A stretch of 64,000 nucleotides of DNA from Carboxylicivirga marina (GCF_016612505.1 NZ_JAENRR010000004.1:109899-173898); one strand, 5' to 3'; shown: positions 55,000-63,898, counted from the first letter of the stretch. The notes: generated by a model not told the origin, from the sequence alone. Translations and numbers: made by a program.

Positions 55000-56022
55000 T
55001 TATCGGTAAGATTGACTACCTGAACTACTGTTACCAGTAATTTTAATAGGACCGCGCTCAATCACTAAATTCTTACGTCCGCTACTACCTTTGGCACTTA
55101 AACTGCCTGATGAGGCACGTAATGCAAAACTTAACTCTTCGGTATCATTTGATAATTCCATCGACACACTACCCGATGACGATTTAAAAGATGAGTTACC
55201 CGTTAGTTTAATATTTGATCCTCGTTGACTTCCACTTGTTGATACAAGGTTAACCGCACCCGTTACATTACTTAAACTTAATCCACCAGATGATGTTTGA
55301 GCTTTTACATCGCCACGCACATCGCCAATTTTAATGCTGCCTGATGAAGCCTGAGCATATAGGTTACTGCCAATCGAATTAATCGCCTGACTACCCGATG
55401 AGGTATTAGTTTCGGCTTCGCCTTTTACTTCGTTCACTTTTATGCCACCTGATGAGGCTTTGGCTTTTAAACTACCACCAATGGCCTCATGGCGCTGACT
55501 TCCTGATGAAGTTGTAGACCGAACATCACCCGAGATATCGGCCAATGAAATGCTGCCCGAAGAGGCAGATACGTTTAGATTAGAATCAATATTACGGGCT
55601 TTGATACTACCACTCGATGCCTGAAGCTTCACCACCACTTGACCAATATTACTCACATTAACACTACCACTTGAGTTGTCTACATCAATATTGGTATTGC
55701 TTGGTACCTTAAGTTCCAATTTACCCTTCACATTACGAAGCGAGTTAGGTCGGTCAATCCAAACGCGCAATGTACCGCCACTCATATTATGACGAATTTT
55801 AATATCATATTTTTTCGAACCAACAACTTCGCCGCTTAAATGCACATCGCTGCCTTCGCCACCTACAATATTAACCGAGCAAAATGAGCCCTCTACCTCT
55901 ACCGACGTTACATTATTATATGTTTCGTCTACTTGATCTATTACATCCTGCGCCTCAACACATGAGATAAACATCACCGTTATTAGTGACAGCAGAAAAC
56001 TTAATCTTCTTAAATTCATCAT
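55000..56022 (-). CDS. DUF4097-type beta-helix adhesin-like protein
   Basis: A 340-aa exported protein (signal segment MMNLRRLSFLLSLITVMFIS, with a possible lipobox ending FISC). The mature chain is a repetitive right-handed beta-helix: SSGS or SSGG recurs every 20-25 residues (for example ASSGSIKARNI, ASSGSISLADI, TSSGSQRHEAI, ASSGGIKVNEV, TSSGSQAINSI, ASSGSIKIGDV), with alternating I and Q after the motif. This is the DUF4097/adhesin-like group. Partner or ligand unknown. Confidence 0.85.
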   Translation of the reverse strand: MMNLRRLSFLLSLITVMFISCVEAQDVIDQVDETYNNVTSVEVEGSFCSVNIVGGEGSDVHLSGEVVGSKKYDIKIRHNMSGGTLRVWIDRPNSLRNVKGKLELKVPSNTNIDVDNSSGSVNVSNIGQVVVKLQASSGSIKARNIDSNLNVSASSGSISLADISGDVRSTTSSGSQRHEAIGGSLKAKASSGGIKVNEVKGEAETNTSSGSQAINSIGSNLYAQASSGSIKIGDVRGDVKAQTSSGGLSLSNVTGAVNLVSTSGSQRGSNIKLTGNSSFKSSSGSVSMELSNDTEELSFALRASSGSLSAKGSSGRKNLVIERGPIKITGNSSSGSQSYR

Positions 56023-56203
56023 AGCATATTTTTGGGTATAACAATCATTATTTCGGAAAGCACATTTTGCTTCCTAAAAAATAGGACGCTCAATAATCAA
56101 AAGAAGTTACAGACAATTGTAAAAAAAACAACTTTTTACAGCTCTTATTGTTTGCCTTCAGTATAATGCTTGTGCATTACAAGTGATTGATTAATTTTGA
56201 AAC

Positions 56204-56557
56204 ATGGCAGATATGACATCAGAAGACTTTGAGCGAGAATGGGATGAATTAATACTAAAAGTTAGTAAGCACTTTAAAGTCAGTGCCGAATATGAGTTTA
56301 TTCTTTTCGTACTGGGGATTCAGGAAATGGGATGGGGATTCAGAGAGTATTCAAAAACGGAGAAGATGGATTTAATCAATGTGGCTCGTTGTCGCACACT
56401 GGTGCGTCAAGGTTATATCAAAGAAACAGGTATCGACGGCGAAGGCTTCCCAATATTTGAAGCATCGCCAAAGCTTAAATCAATGATGCCATCATTCCAG
56501 AATCAGCTAATTAAAAAAGGCTTGATTGAGTATTTTAAAACAGTAGAATTTGCATAA
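56204..56557 (+). CDS. Conserved hypothetical cytoplasmic protein
   Basis: A 117-aa acidic protein without a signal peptide or membrane segment (MADMTSEDFEREWDELILKV; FILFVLGIQEMGWGFREYSK; INVARCRTLVRQGYIKETG). It looks all-helical. I do not recognise a family. It is followed closely by the first cyclophilin gene on the same strand. The start at 56204 or 56213 cannot be distinguished. Confidence 0.72.
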   Translation: MADMTSEDFEREWDELILKVSKHFKVSAEYEFILFVLGIQEMGWGFREYSKTEKMDLINVARCRTLVRQGYIKETGIDGEGFPIFEASPKLKSMMPSFQNQLIKKGLIEYFKTVEFA

Positions 56558-56582
56558 CTATTATAAAACTAACAAGATAAAA

Positions 56583-57398
56583 ATGAAGTATCTATTATCG
56601 ATTGTGGTGGCCGTTATCATGTTGTCGGCTTGCAGTACTCAACCTAAAGAAGGCGTTATACTGATGATGGAAACATCAAAAGGTGATATGAAAATCAAAC
56701 TATACGATGAAACACCACAGCATCGCGATAACTTTGTAAAATTAGCAGAAGAAGGTTTTTATGATTCACTGCTTTTTCACCGTGTAATAAACAAGTTTAT
56801 GATTCAGGGTGGCGACCCGGAATCGAAAGGTGCCGCACCAGGGACTATGCTTGGAAATGGAGGACCGGGCTATCAGGTTCCTGAAGAAATTAATTACCCA
56901 ACACTCTTTCATAAAAAAGGCGCTCTTGCAGCCGCACGAACAGGAGACAATGTGAATCCAGAAAGAAAATCATCGGGCTCGCAGTTTTACATCGTGCAAG
57001 GTGAAACCTATAACGATGAAAAGTTTAACTCAATCGAGAAGCGCTATGAAGAGATGACACGCCAAAAGATTTTCTATGAAGTGCTTGAGGGCTATAAAGA
57101 CACCTTACAGGCTCTGCAACAATCAGGTAATCAAGAAGCTTTTATGGGCATGCGTGTAAGCATTGAAGAAGAAGTGGAGAAGAAACTGGCCAATGAGCCA
57201 AAACAAACCATTCCGGAAGAAGTGAAAGAAGTTTATCGTACAATTGGCGGTGTGCCTCACTTAGATGATTCTTACACTGTTTTTGGAGAAGTGATTGAAG
57301 GTTTAGAGGTGATTGATTCCATCGCAACTGTTGGAACGGCACAAGGCGATCGTCCTTTGGAAGATGTTTATATCATCAAAGTAGAAGTATTGAAATAA
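56583..57398 (+). CDS. Lipoprotein cyclophilin-type peptidyl-prolyl isomerase, copy 1
   Basis: A 271-aa periplasmic isomerase with a lipobox (MLSAC). The cyclophilin core is complete at the catalytic region (LLFHRVINKFMIQGGDPES with the key Arg) and SSGSQFYIVQGETY. An insertion of about 60 residues separates the latter from YRTIGGVPHLDDSYTVFGEVIEGLEV. It catalyses Xaa-Pro isomerisation during folding of exported proteins. First of three tandem cyclophilin genes. I chose the ATG at 56583 because it gives the signal peptide directly. Confidence 0.9.
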   Translation: MKYLLSIVVAVIMLSACSTQPKEGVILMMETSKGDMKIKLYDETPQHRDNFVKLAEEGFYDSLLFHRVINKFMIQGGDPESKGAAPGTMLGNGGPGYQVPEEINYPTLFHKKGALAAARTGDNVNPERKSSGSQFYIVQGETYNDEKFNSIEKRYEEMTRQKIFYEVLEGYKDTLQALQQSGNQEAFMGMRVSIEEEVEKKLANEPKQTIPEEVKEVYRTIGGVPHLDDSYTVFGEVIEGLEVIDSIATVGTAQGDRPLEDVYIIKVEVLK

Positions 57399-57453
57399 CC
57401 AGAATCATTGCGGTTTAGGCAATACGCGAACGCATTCGTTCATTAAAATAATC

Positions 57454-57500
57454 ATCCGGTAGTTGAGCAATGTGCTTCTGCTACCGGATTCTTTTTTTTA
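57454..57500 (+). terminator. Rho-independent terminator after the first cyclophilin
   Basis: A 9-bp perfect stem ATCCGGTAG / CTACCGGAT (57454-57462 with 57481-57489) with an 18-nt loop and then a run of T, 56 bp after the stop at 57398. Confidence 0.78.
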
Positions 57501-57526
57501 TATCTTGCAGATTCAAACAGGAAGTT

Positions 57527-58330
57527 ATGCAAAGGTTTTTAGTAATTATATATCTCCTCTTATTTACCCTTGGAGTACAAGCCCAGGAACCAACGTTCTA
57601 TGTGAACATTTCAACCAACATGGGCACAATGAAAGTAAAGCTGTACAATGAAACGCCTAATCATCGCGACCGCTTTTTGAAATTGGTTGGTGATAAACAT
57701 TTCGATGGCACCTTGTTTTATCGTGTTGTAAAAGGATTTGTTATTCAGGGGGGTTCATCCGATTCACGCAATGCAGCTCCGGGCAGAGCCATTGGATATG
57801 GCAAAGCCATTAACATAGATGCTGAATACAGTGATAATTGCTTTCATAAAAAAGGTGCGTTATGTGCGCCTCGTCAGCCCGAAGAGGTCAATCATTTTAA
57901 AATGTCTGACATCTCTCAATTTTACATTGTACAAGGTCGAAAATACAGTGCTGATGAGATGGACCTGATTGAAAAAGCGACCAATAACCCAATTAAGATT
58001 GAATTAAAAAAGCAGTTTTACCTACCGCATAAAGAAGAATTGGCCAGGCTCAAAACTGAAGACCCAAAAGCCTTTAACAAACTACTTCGCGAGATAAAGG
58101 ATAAAATCAATTTTCATTATAGTATCTCGGACAAAATTGAGTTTACAGAGGAACAGCGAAACATCTATTCAACTATTGGTGGCACACCCGAACTCGATGG
58201 TGATTATACAGTATTTGGTGAAGTTGTGGAAGGCATGAGTGTTATTAACAAAATTGCGACCTTGCCAGTAGATAAGCACAATCGCCCACGAAGCGATGTC
58301 AAAATAAAAGTGAGCATTGTAACACAATAA
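57527..58330 (+). CDS. Secreted cyclophilin-type peptidyl-prolyl isomerase, copy 2
   Basis: A 267-aa product with a signal peptide ending GVQAQ. The cyclophilin core reads LFYRVVKGFVIQGGSSDSR, then ISQFYIVQGRKYS and TIGGTPELDGDYTVFGEVVEGMSVINKIATL, again with an inserted segment before the last block. The catalytic Arg is kept. It is separated from copy 1 by a terminator, so it has its own promoter. The ATG at 57527 was chosen because it starts the signal peptide. Confidence 0.88.
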   Translation: MQRFLVIIYLLLFTLGVQAQEPTFYVNISTNMGTMKVKLYNETPNHRDRFLKLVGDKHFDGTLFYRVVKGFVIQGGSSDSRNAAPGRAIGYGKAINIDAEYSDNCFHKKGALCAPRQPEEVNHFKMSDISQFYIVQGRKYSADEMDLIEKATNNPIKIELKKQFYLPHKEELARLKTEDPKAFNKLLREIKDKINFHYSISDKIEFTEEQRNIYSTIGGTPELDGDYTVFGEVVEGMSVINKIATLPVDKHNRPRSDVKIKVSIVTQ

Positions 58331-58363
58331 GAAACTAGACTTAAGACTAAAGACATTAACGAG

Positions 58364-59641
58364 ATGTATAAAATCCTCTTTTTTAGCGCAATCACATTTA
58401 TTCTGATTAGCTGCCAAAGCAATACAGGAAAACAACAACATACCGTTGATACGTTTAAAGGATCATATAAGGACAATGTTAAAGGAATTGTTAGCCTGCG
58501 CACTTTTGATCATTATACCCGGCAGTTAAACGATGGTTATGGTTTTTATGTCGCACCTAATTTGGTTGTTACCAACCTTAGTTTTATACAAGGAGCTGCT
58601 AAAGTGAAGGCCTCTCCTATGGATCTTGATGATTATTCGCTTGTTCAGGGCTTTGTGGCATATGATCTAAACCTCGATTTGGCATTATTAAAAGTATCGC
58701 GACGAAACCTCAATTACCTGAGCATTAAAGAGGCCACTTTTAAGGTCGATTCGATTTATCAACTCTATCGAAATAACCGGAAATTGTACGTGGATGCCGA
58801 TGTGAATGGTGACCTAACGAGCAATGACACGCTTTCTTTTAAGAGTTACATGGGTGATTTTAAATTGGGGAAACCTGTCTTCGCCAACAGCCATCGCCTG
58901 GCAGGTATCGTGCAGCAGGTAAATGGCAAAAAGCGAATTCTTGAATCGAAGTGGATAACACAACTCATCAACAATCAGAAGAGAAGTCCCCAGTCCATTT
59001 ACGACCTTCGAAATAAAAGCAACAAAGTTTATATCTCTCACAAAAAGGTAAAAGGTTTTCGCATTCGCACCAACATGGGTAATATTGAAATAGCCCTATC
59101 GGATAAAACGCCCATATACCGCAACAATTTTATTAAACTGGTCAGCGATAATTTTTACGATAGCCTGCTTGTTCATCGTGTCATCAATGATTTCCTGATT
59201 CAAACAGGAGCGGCCGATACCAAGTATGCTAAAAAAGACGATGTGGTAGGTTGGCAGGGGCCGGGTTACACCCTTAAAATGAATATTCAAGCTGATTTGT
59301 TTCATAAGCGGGGCATGATTGCTGCCTCTAAACTACCTGAAGACCGAAATAAACACAATCGCAGCGATGGCTCTCAGTTTTACATTGTAGCAGGACGCCA
59401 TTTTAGCCATACCGAGTTAGATGATTTGGAGCAAGAGAAGGGCATCAAGTACACGGCAGCACAACGACAAGCATACACAACTCTTGGGGGCGCTCCTTAC
59501 CTGGATGGTGACTACACCGTATTCGGATGGGTTACTAAAGGAATGGATGTAGTCGATAAAATAGCATCGGTAAAAACCTATGCTGTTGACCGCCCGGTAA
59601 ATGATATCCGAATTAATACAATTGAGATATTAAAAAAGTAG
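58364..59641 (+). CDS. Lipoprotein fusing a degenerate trypsin-like domain to a cyclophilin, copy 3
   Basis: A 425-aa product with lipobox ILISC (C17). Residues about 40-215 have a trypsin-like fold (GYGFYVAPNLVVTNLSFIQG, LDLALLKVS, GKPVFANSHRLAGIV). The catalytic His position is Ser (S73), Asp is kept (D105), and the GNSGGP region is lost, so it is probably inactive. Residues about 225-425 are a cyclophilin domain (LLVHRVINDFLIQTGAADTK, SDGSQFYIVAGRHFS, TTLGGAPYLDGDYTVFGWV) with a changed QTG in the core motif. Fused proteolytic-like and isomerase domains suggest a periplasmic chaperone. 33 bp after copy 2. Confidence 0.85.
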   Translation: MYKILFFSAITFILISCQSNTGKQQHTVDTFKGSYKDNVKGIVSLRTFDHYTRQLNDGYGFYVAPNLVVTNLSFIQGAAKVKASPMDLDDYSLVQGFVAYDLNLDLALLKVSRRNLNYLSIKEATFKVDSIYQLYRNNRKLYVDADVNGDLTSNDTLSFKSYMGDFKLGKPVFANSHRLAGIVQQVNGKKRILESKWITQLINNQKRSPQSIYDLRNKSNKVYISHKKVKGFRIRTNMGNIEIALSDKTPIYRNNFIKLVSDNFYDSLLVHRVINDFLIQTGAADTKYAKKDDVVGWQGPGYTLKMNIQADLFHKRGMIAASKLPEDRNKHNRSDGSQFYIVAGRHFSHTELDDLEQEKGIKYTAAQRQAYTTLGGAPYLDGDYTVFGWVTKGMDVVDKIASVKTYAVDRPVNDIRINTIEILKK

Positions 59642-59712
59642 CCATAAAACGTGATATCCATTCGCCCTTCAAAAAAGAATCTGAATAATCATCTTACATC
59701 CAATCGTTTTAT

Positions 59713-59720
59713 TAATTTTG
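59713..59720 (+). promoter_or_regulatory. -7 box (TAnnTTTG) of pheS
   Basis: TAATTTTG at 59713-59720 matches the -7 consensus and lies 31 bp before the ATG at 59752. No -33 TTG was seen at the usual spacing. Confidence 0.4.
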
Positions 59721-59751
59721 CAAGTCGCTATTTTAAAGTAATTAAAGAATC

Positions 59752-60774
59752 ATGTTAGATAGAATCAATCAACTAGTTGAAGAGATAAAAAGCCTGGCAG
59801 CTTCATCGGCTGAAGAGGCTGAAAATTTGCGAATTAAGTATTTAAGTAAGAAGGGTTTAGTTTCTCAACTATTTGATGAGTTTAAAACGATACCTAACGA
59901 ACAAAAACGTGAAGTTGGTAAAGTGTTGAACGTGTTAAAAACACAGGCGCTTGATAAAATCAATGAGATTAAAGAAGGTTTTGCTTCAAACGGACAAGGT
60001 GAAGTTGGTGCAGATTTAAGTTTACCAGGAACTTCTTTTGAATTAGGAAGTCGTCATCCGCTATCCATTGTGAAGAATGAAATCGTTGAAATTTTCTCGC
60101 GACTTGGTTTTAATGTGGCTGATGGACCAGAGATTGAAGATGATCATCACGTATTTGAAGCCTTGAACTTTCCACCAGAACACCCTGCTCGCGATATGCA
60201 GGATACGTTCTTTATTGCCACTAATCCGGACGTATTATTACGCACCCACACCTCATCGGTACAGGTACGTGTGATGGAGAAACAAGCGCCTCCTATTCGT
60301 GCTATATTCCCGGGTCGTGTGTTCCGTAACGAAGCTATTTCTGCTCGTGCACATTGTATCTTCCACCAGGTTGAAGGATTATACATTGACAAGAATGTAT
60401 CGTTTGCTGATTTAAAGCAGACCTTGTTATATTTCTCAAAGGAATTATTCGGAGCCGACACTAAAATTCGTCTTCGTCCATCGTACTTCCCATTTACTGA
60501 ACCTTCGGCCGAAATGGACATCTCTTGTACACTATGTGGCGGCAAAGGATGTAATGTATGTAAGTATACCGGATGGGTTGAAATTTTAGGTTGTGGTATG
60601 GTCGATCCGGCCGTACTGGAAGCAAGTAATATCGACAGTAATGAGTACACTGGTTTCGCATTTGGTATGGGTATTGAGCGTATCACTATGTTAAAATATC
60701 AGATTAAAGATATTCGTTTGTTCTTTGAAAACGATAAGCGCTTCCTCGACCAGTTTAAGTCGGCAGGTAAATAG
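59752..60774 (+). CDS. pheS: Phenylalanyl-tRNA synthetase alpha subunit
   Basis: A 340-aa alpha subunit of the class II PheRS. The N-terminal coiled coil is followed by the catalytic core with LPGTSFELGSRHPL, HPARDMQDTFFI, FPGRVFRNEAISARAHCIFHQ (motif 2) and GFAFGMGIERITMLKYQI (motif 3). It charges tRNA-Phe together with PheT, which is not in the window. Monocistronic with a terminator. Confidence 0.96.
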   Translation: MLDRINQLVEEIKSLAASSAEEAENLRIKYLSKKGLVSQLFDEFKTIPNEQKREVGKVLNVLKTQALDKINEIKEGFASNGQGEVGADLSLPGTSFELGSRHPLSIVKNEIVEIFSRLGFNVADGPEIEDDHHVFEALNFPPEHPARDMQDTFFIATNPDVLLRTHTSSVQVRVMEKQAPPIRAIFPGRVFRNEAISARAHCIFHQVEGLYIDKNVSFADLKQTLLYFSKELFGADTKIRLRPSYFPFTEPSAEMDISCTLCGGKGCNVCKYTGWVEILGCGMVDPAVLEASNIDSNEYTGFAFGMGIERITMLKYQIKDIRLFFENDKRFLDQFKSAGK

Positions 60775-60800
60775 TCCCAAACTAAACAGCATATATAATA

Positions 60801-60834
60801 AAACCCTGTTCGTCATGAACAGGGTTTCTTGTTT
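60801..60834. terminator. Bidirectional rho-independent terminator
   Basis: An 11-bp perfect stem AAACCCTGTTC / GAACAGGGTTT (60801-60811 with 60817-60827) with a 5-nt loop lies between the convergent pheS and OsmC genes. Confidence 0.88.
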
Positions 60835-60883
60835 AAAGCTATTTTAATACCGCATTAATTGATGTTTAACAACATTTTTTGAC

Positions 60884-61300
60884 CTACTCAACCACACGAA
60901 TTTCTGTGGTAACTGGAATTACTTTTTTATAAAGCGCCGAAACACCACAGTATTTTTCCTCCGATAAACTCACAGCTTTCTCCAATTTATCCATGGGCAA
61001 ATCTTTGCCTTTGAACTCATAAATGACATGCATCTTGTCGTAATACTTTGGATGTTCTTCAGTCAAATCACCCTCCACAATTATCTGAATATCTTCCACT
61101 TCCACACGCATCTTTTTCAAAATAGATACCACATCCATACCAGTACAACCGGCTAATGCCGTTAACATAAGTATTTTCGGACGAGGTCCTTTATCGTCGC
61201 CACCATTTTCTTTACCGGCATCTAAAGTAAGTTTGTGACCAAATAATTCGGTCTCCCATGACATGTTACCTGTCCATTGAATTTTTGTTGATGTTTTCAT
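60884..61300 (-). CDS. OsmC/Ohr-family peroxidase-like protein
   Basis: A 138-aa protein of the OsmC family, with both redox Cys visible: C52 in ALAGCTGMDVVSI and C118 in EEKYCGVSAL. Such proteins reduce organic peroxides. No OhrR-type regulator is directly adjacent; a Crp/Fnr gene is divergently transcribed. Confidence 0.88.
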   Translation of the reverse strand: MKTSTKIQWTGNMSWETELFGHKLTLDAGKENGGDDKGPRPKILMLTALAGCTGMDVVSILKKMRVEVEDIQIIVEGDLTEEHPKYYDKMHVIYEFKGKDLPMDKLEKAVSLSEEKYCGVSALYKKVIPVTTEIRVVE

Positions 61301-61350
61301 ATATTGACATATTTAAATATTTGCTGTAATGTAAATATCTGGCCTTTTTA

Positions 61351-61358
61351 TATCTTTG
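61351..61358 (+). promoter_or_regulatory. -7 box (TAnnTTTG) of the Crp/Fnr gene
   Basis: TATCTTTG at 61351-61358 fits the -7 consensus 55 bp before the ATG at 61413. A TTTG at 61320-61323 lies 27 bp upstream, longer than ideal. Confidence 0.35.
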
Positions 61359-61412
61359 CCCTCAAATTATGACATTTATCACTTTTTTATTCATTCAGTT
61401 GTTAGTCAAGTT

Positions 61413-62120
61413 ATGAAAAATATTCAAAGTGTCCCTTTCAGCGATGATGTAGATTTGCTGTCGTATGAAATTTTCAATGGATTAACTGAAGAGGAATTAG
61501 ACTCTTTAACTCAATCGATGAGTTGCACCCTGCACAAGCGTGGAAACATATTGTACCACGAAGGTAGCCGCATTAATGGCGCCTATATTGTTATTAAGGG
61601 TATATTGAAAATTTATAAGACTGGCTTTGACGGGAAGGAGCAAATTATTCGATTTGCTAAAGATGGTGATTTAATTGGTTTTAGATCCGTTGTAAGTGAT
61701 GAGTTAGCTTGTACCACATCAAAAGTAGTTAACGATGCTGTACTTTGTTACTTACCCTCTGAAGTATTAACCAGTTTGATTAAGGTAAATCCTGAATTTG
61801 CCATGTCATTAATGAAACTGACATGTCGAGAATTAGGGGAATCAAACAAATTCTTAACAGATATTGCTCAAAAAACAGTTCGTGAGCGTCTGGCAGAGGT
61901 TCTGCTGTTGTTAATGGATACCTTTGATTTAGATGAAGATAGTACACTTCAGATTTCTCTTACTCGTGAAGAGCTAGCAAACATGGTTGGTACAGCTACC
62001 GAATCAGTTATTCGATTATTATCGGAGTTTAAAATGGATAAGCTAATTGAGCTTAACGGTCGTAAGATTAAGCTGATAAACATACCAAAACTAATTAAGA
62101 TTGGTAATGTGTATATTTAG
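61413..62120 (+). CDS. Crp/Fnr-family transcriptional regulator
   Basis: A 235-aa regulator with a cyclic-nucleotide-type beta-roll (LHKRGNILYHEGSRINGAYIVIKG, FAKDGDLIGFRSVV) and a C-terminal winged helix-turn-helix (LTREELANMVGTATESVIRLLSEF). No Fnr-type N-terminal Cys cluster is present, so oxygen sensing by an iron-sulphur cluster is unlikely. The ATG at 61413 is preferred over 61356; the extra N-terminal residues are poorly conserved in type. Divergent from OsmC, which could be a target. Confidence 0.9.
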   Translation: MKNIQSVPFSDDVDLLSYEIFNGLTEEELDSLTQSMSCTLHKRGNILYHEGSRINGAYIVIKGILKIYKTGFDGKEQIIRFAKDGDLIGFRSVVSDELACTTSKVVNDAVLCYLPSEVLTSLIKVNPEFAMSLMKLTCRELGESNKFLTDIAQKTVRERLAEVLLLLMDTFDLDEDSTLQISLTREELANMVGTATESVIRLLSEFKMDKLIELNGRKIKLINIPKLIKIGNVYI

Positions 62121-62139
62121 ACAGAAGTCAAAAGTTATA

Positions 62140-62166
62140 AGGCAATAGCTGTGTTACAGATTGCCT
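62140..62166 (+). other. Imperfect hairpin after the Crp/Fnr gene
   Basis: AGGCAAT (62140-62146) pairs with ATTGCCT (62160-62166), enclosing a second stem CTGT/ACAG around a 3-nt loop. It is followed by A and not T, so it is not a standard terminator. A separate, better terminator lies 10 bp further on. Confidence 0.35.
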
Positions 62167-62173
62167 AAAAAAA

Positions 62174-62214
62174 TAAATGCCTGAGTTCTTATGGAGCTCA
62201 GGCATTATTTTTAT
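62174..62214. terminator. Bidirectional rho-independent terminator
   Basis: The stem AATGCCTGAG / CTCAGGCATT (62176-62185 with 62197-62206) has a T-rich tail on the plus strand and an A-rich lead that acts as a T tail on the minus strand, serving the Crp/Fnr gene and the convergent LarC-like gene. Confidence 0.85.
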
Positions 62215-62999
62215 ATCAATTGAATTTTCAGTGGCGGAATGGGTAAATCTTTTCCGCCTCTTGAGCTACCTTCAGCTTGAAAACTTTCACCATTTGCTTC
62301 ACCAATTTTGGCATTTAATGCTGCCAAAAGAGCAGAACCCGTTGGGGTGCATAGTTCCTTATCAATAGGTCCCATTTCACCAGGCAGATGGTGCTTTTCA
62401 AAGATGATTTTAGTTGCCGGAGCAGGCACCGGCAAATGACCGTGAGAGAAAGTTATATGACCACCTCCAAAACTTACAGGTGCTAATAGTGTGGCTGTAG
62501 TTGGTGCACTCAGCAGTTGCAAACCCATAACAGCACCAGTTATATCAATCAATATATCTTGTGCTTCATGCAAGTAGGCATCTTCCTTGTGTTCGTGATG
62601 ATGATCGGTATCATCATGATGATGGTGGTGATGGGCATGAATATGATCCGTTAAAAAGGTATTTTCTTTGTGGGCTTGTATTTCAGCCTCAACCAATACT
62701 GCCAGTGCTTTAAAACCAAATTGCTGATACTTTTCTTCAATTTTAAGCTCCTCGAAAATATCTTCCAGTAGATGATAGGCTTTATGGCCTGATAAATGAC
62801 CATCGTTGTGAGTTATTTCGATATGTAAACGATGTGCCTTATCATCGGTCAGCGATGTGCTGATAGATGAAGTTCCGATCTTCTCAGCAGCCAGTTTCAT
62901 GGCTTGTATCATTTGTTTTTCGTCGGCACCAGCCGAAATCAGGGCAGCGGCAAACATATCGCCTGCAATGCCACCAGTTGCGTCAATGTATAACTGCAT
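62211..62999 (-). CDS. larC: LarC1-type nickel insertion protein
   Basis: A 262-aa product beginning MQLYIDATGGIAGDMFAAAL, the standard LarC (DUF111) opening. A His-rich stretch (HIHAHHHHHHDDTDHHHEH) at about residues 122-140 may hold nickel. The chain ends at the LarC1 part (SRGGKDLPIPPLKIQLI), about 130-150 residues short of full-length LarC, and no second half follows. LarC with LarB and LarE makes the pincer nickel nucleotide of lactate racemase; LarB and LarE are not in the window. Possible alternatives are a nickel store or a complementing larC2 elsewhere. Confidence 0.82.
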   Translation of the reverse strand: MQLYIDATGGIAGDMFAAALISAGADEKQMIQAMKLAAEKIGTSSISTSLTDDKAHRLHIEITHNDGHLSGHKAYHLLEDIFEELKIEEKYQQFGFKALAVLVEAEIQAHKENTFLTDHIHAHHHHHHDDTDHHHEHKEDAYLHEAQDILIDITGAVMGLQLLSAPTTATLLAPVSFGGGHITFSHGHLPVPAPATKIIFEKHHLPGEMGPIDKELCTPTGSALLAALNAKIGEANGESFQAEGSSRGGKDLPIPPLKIQLI

Positions 63000-63075
63000 A
63001 TTCTTTTTTTAGAGACTAGCTACCAGATGTGTTTCTGACTGATAAAATCAGCTATTGAATTAAGGAGCTATTGAC

Positions 63076-63756
63076 TTATAAAACTATCTCATCTTCTTCG
63101 GCAGTAATGCCCCGATTTATAAATGAGTTATGTGGTTCCAATGTTTGTATTATATGACGAACATGCTTCACAGCCTTTTCGCCCAAAAGCTCGTCATCAT
63201 CAGCAGGATGAAGTGGTGCAAAAGACTTGTATTTTAACAATTCAATATCCTCAAAATCCTTTGGAAATCCCTTGGGTGCCATCTTCAGTTTGTCTTCAAA
63301 CAACTGTGGAAACACTTTGTTAAATTCCTTATTGTGAATGATGGCTTTATACTCATCGGTAAAATTATATATCTCACGACGTATGGCTTTTAACACATCT
63401 GATGGCGGACAATAACTACCACCGGCAATCATGCAGGCACCGGGCTCAACATGCAAATAATAACCCGCCAGCGTACTCTTTCTTCCACCTTTGGCCACAA
63501 AGCCACCCATGTTGGTTTTATAAGGCGTTTTATCCTTTGCAAAGCGCGTATCGCGATAAATACGGAACACACACTCTTTAGGCGTTAAATCACCAATCGT
63601 TGGATCTGCCTCATGTACGATATCAATAAACTGTTGCATGGATGTTTCAAAAGACGCTTTAGCTTCGTTAAAAAAGGCCTTATTTTCATTAAACCAATCA
63701 CGGTTATTATTGGCTTTTAATTGGCTTAAGAAATCAAATACGATTGGGTTTATCAT
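63076..63756 (-). CDS. DUF2461 family protein
   Basis: A 226-aa protein starting MINPIVFDFLSQLKANNNRDWF, the usual DUF2461 opening, with FRIYRDTRFAKDKTPYKTNMGG and GYYLHVEPGACMIAGGSYCP later. The family is widespread and of unknown function. The ATG at 63756 was chosen over 63786 because the first ten residues of the longer form are not conserved. Confidence 0.85.
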   Translation of the reverse strand: MINPIVFDFLSQLKANNNRDWFNENKAFFNEAKASFETSMQQFIDIVHEADPTIGDLTPKECVFRIYRDTRFAKDKTPYKTNMGGFVAKGGRKSTLAGYYLHVEPGACMIAGGSYCPPSDVLKAIRREIYNFTDEYKAIIHNKEFNKVFPQLFEDKLKMAPKGFPKDFEDIELLKYKSFAPLHPADDDELLGEKAVKHVRHIIQTLEPHNSFINRGITAEEDEIVL

Positions 63757-63898
63757 GACGAAATAAGTTTTTTGATGAAACTGCAAAGTACAAAATAAGT
63801 ATTTAAGACCGAAGGCCGACGACAGAAGTTAGCTATTAAGCGACAAAAGGCGGAAGAGTATTTCAAAATTCATCAAAAATGCCTTTCAGGCAATCATC

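Noticed and set aside
60147..60686. 179-aa minus-strand ORF across pheS
   Set aside because: It is a shadow of the strongly conserved pheS frame.
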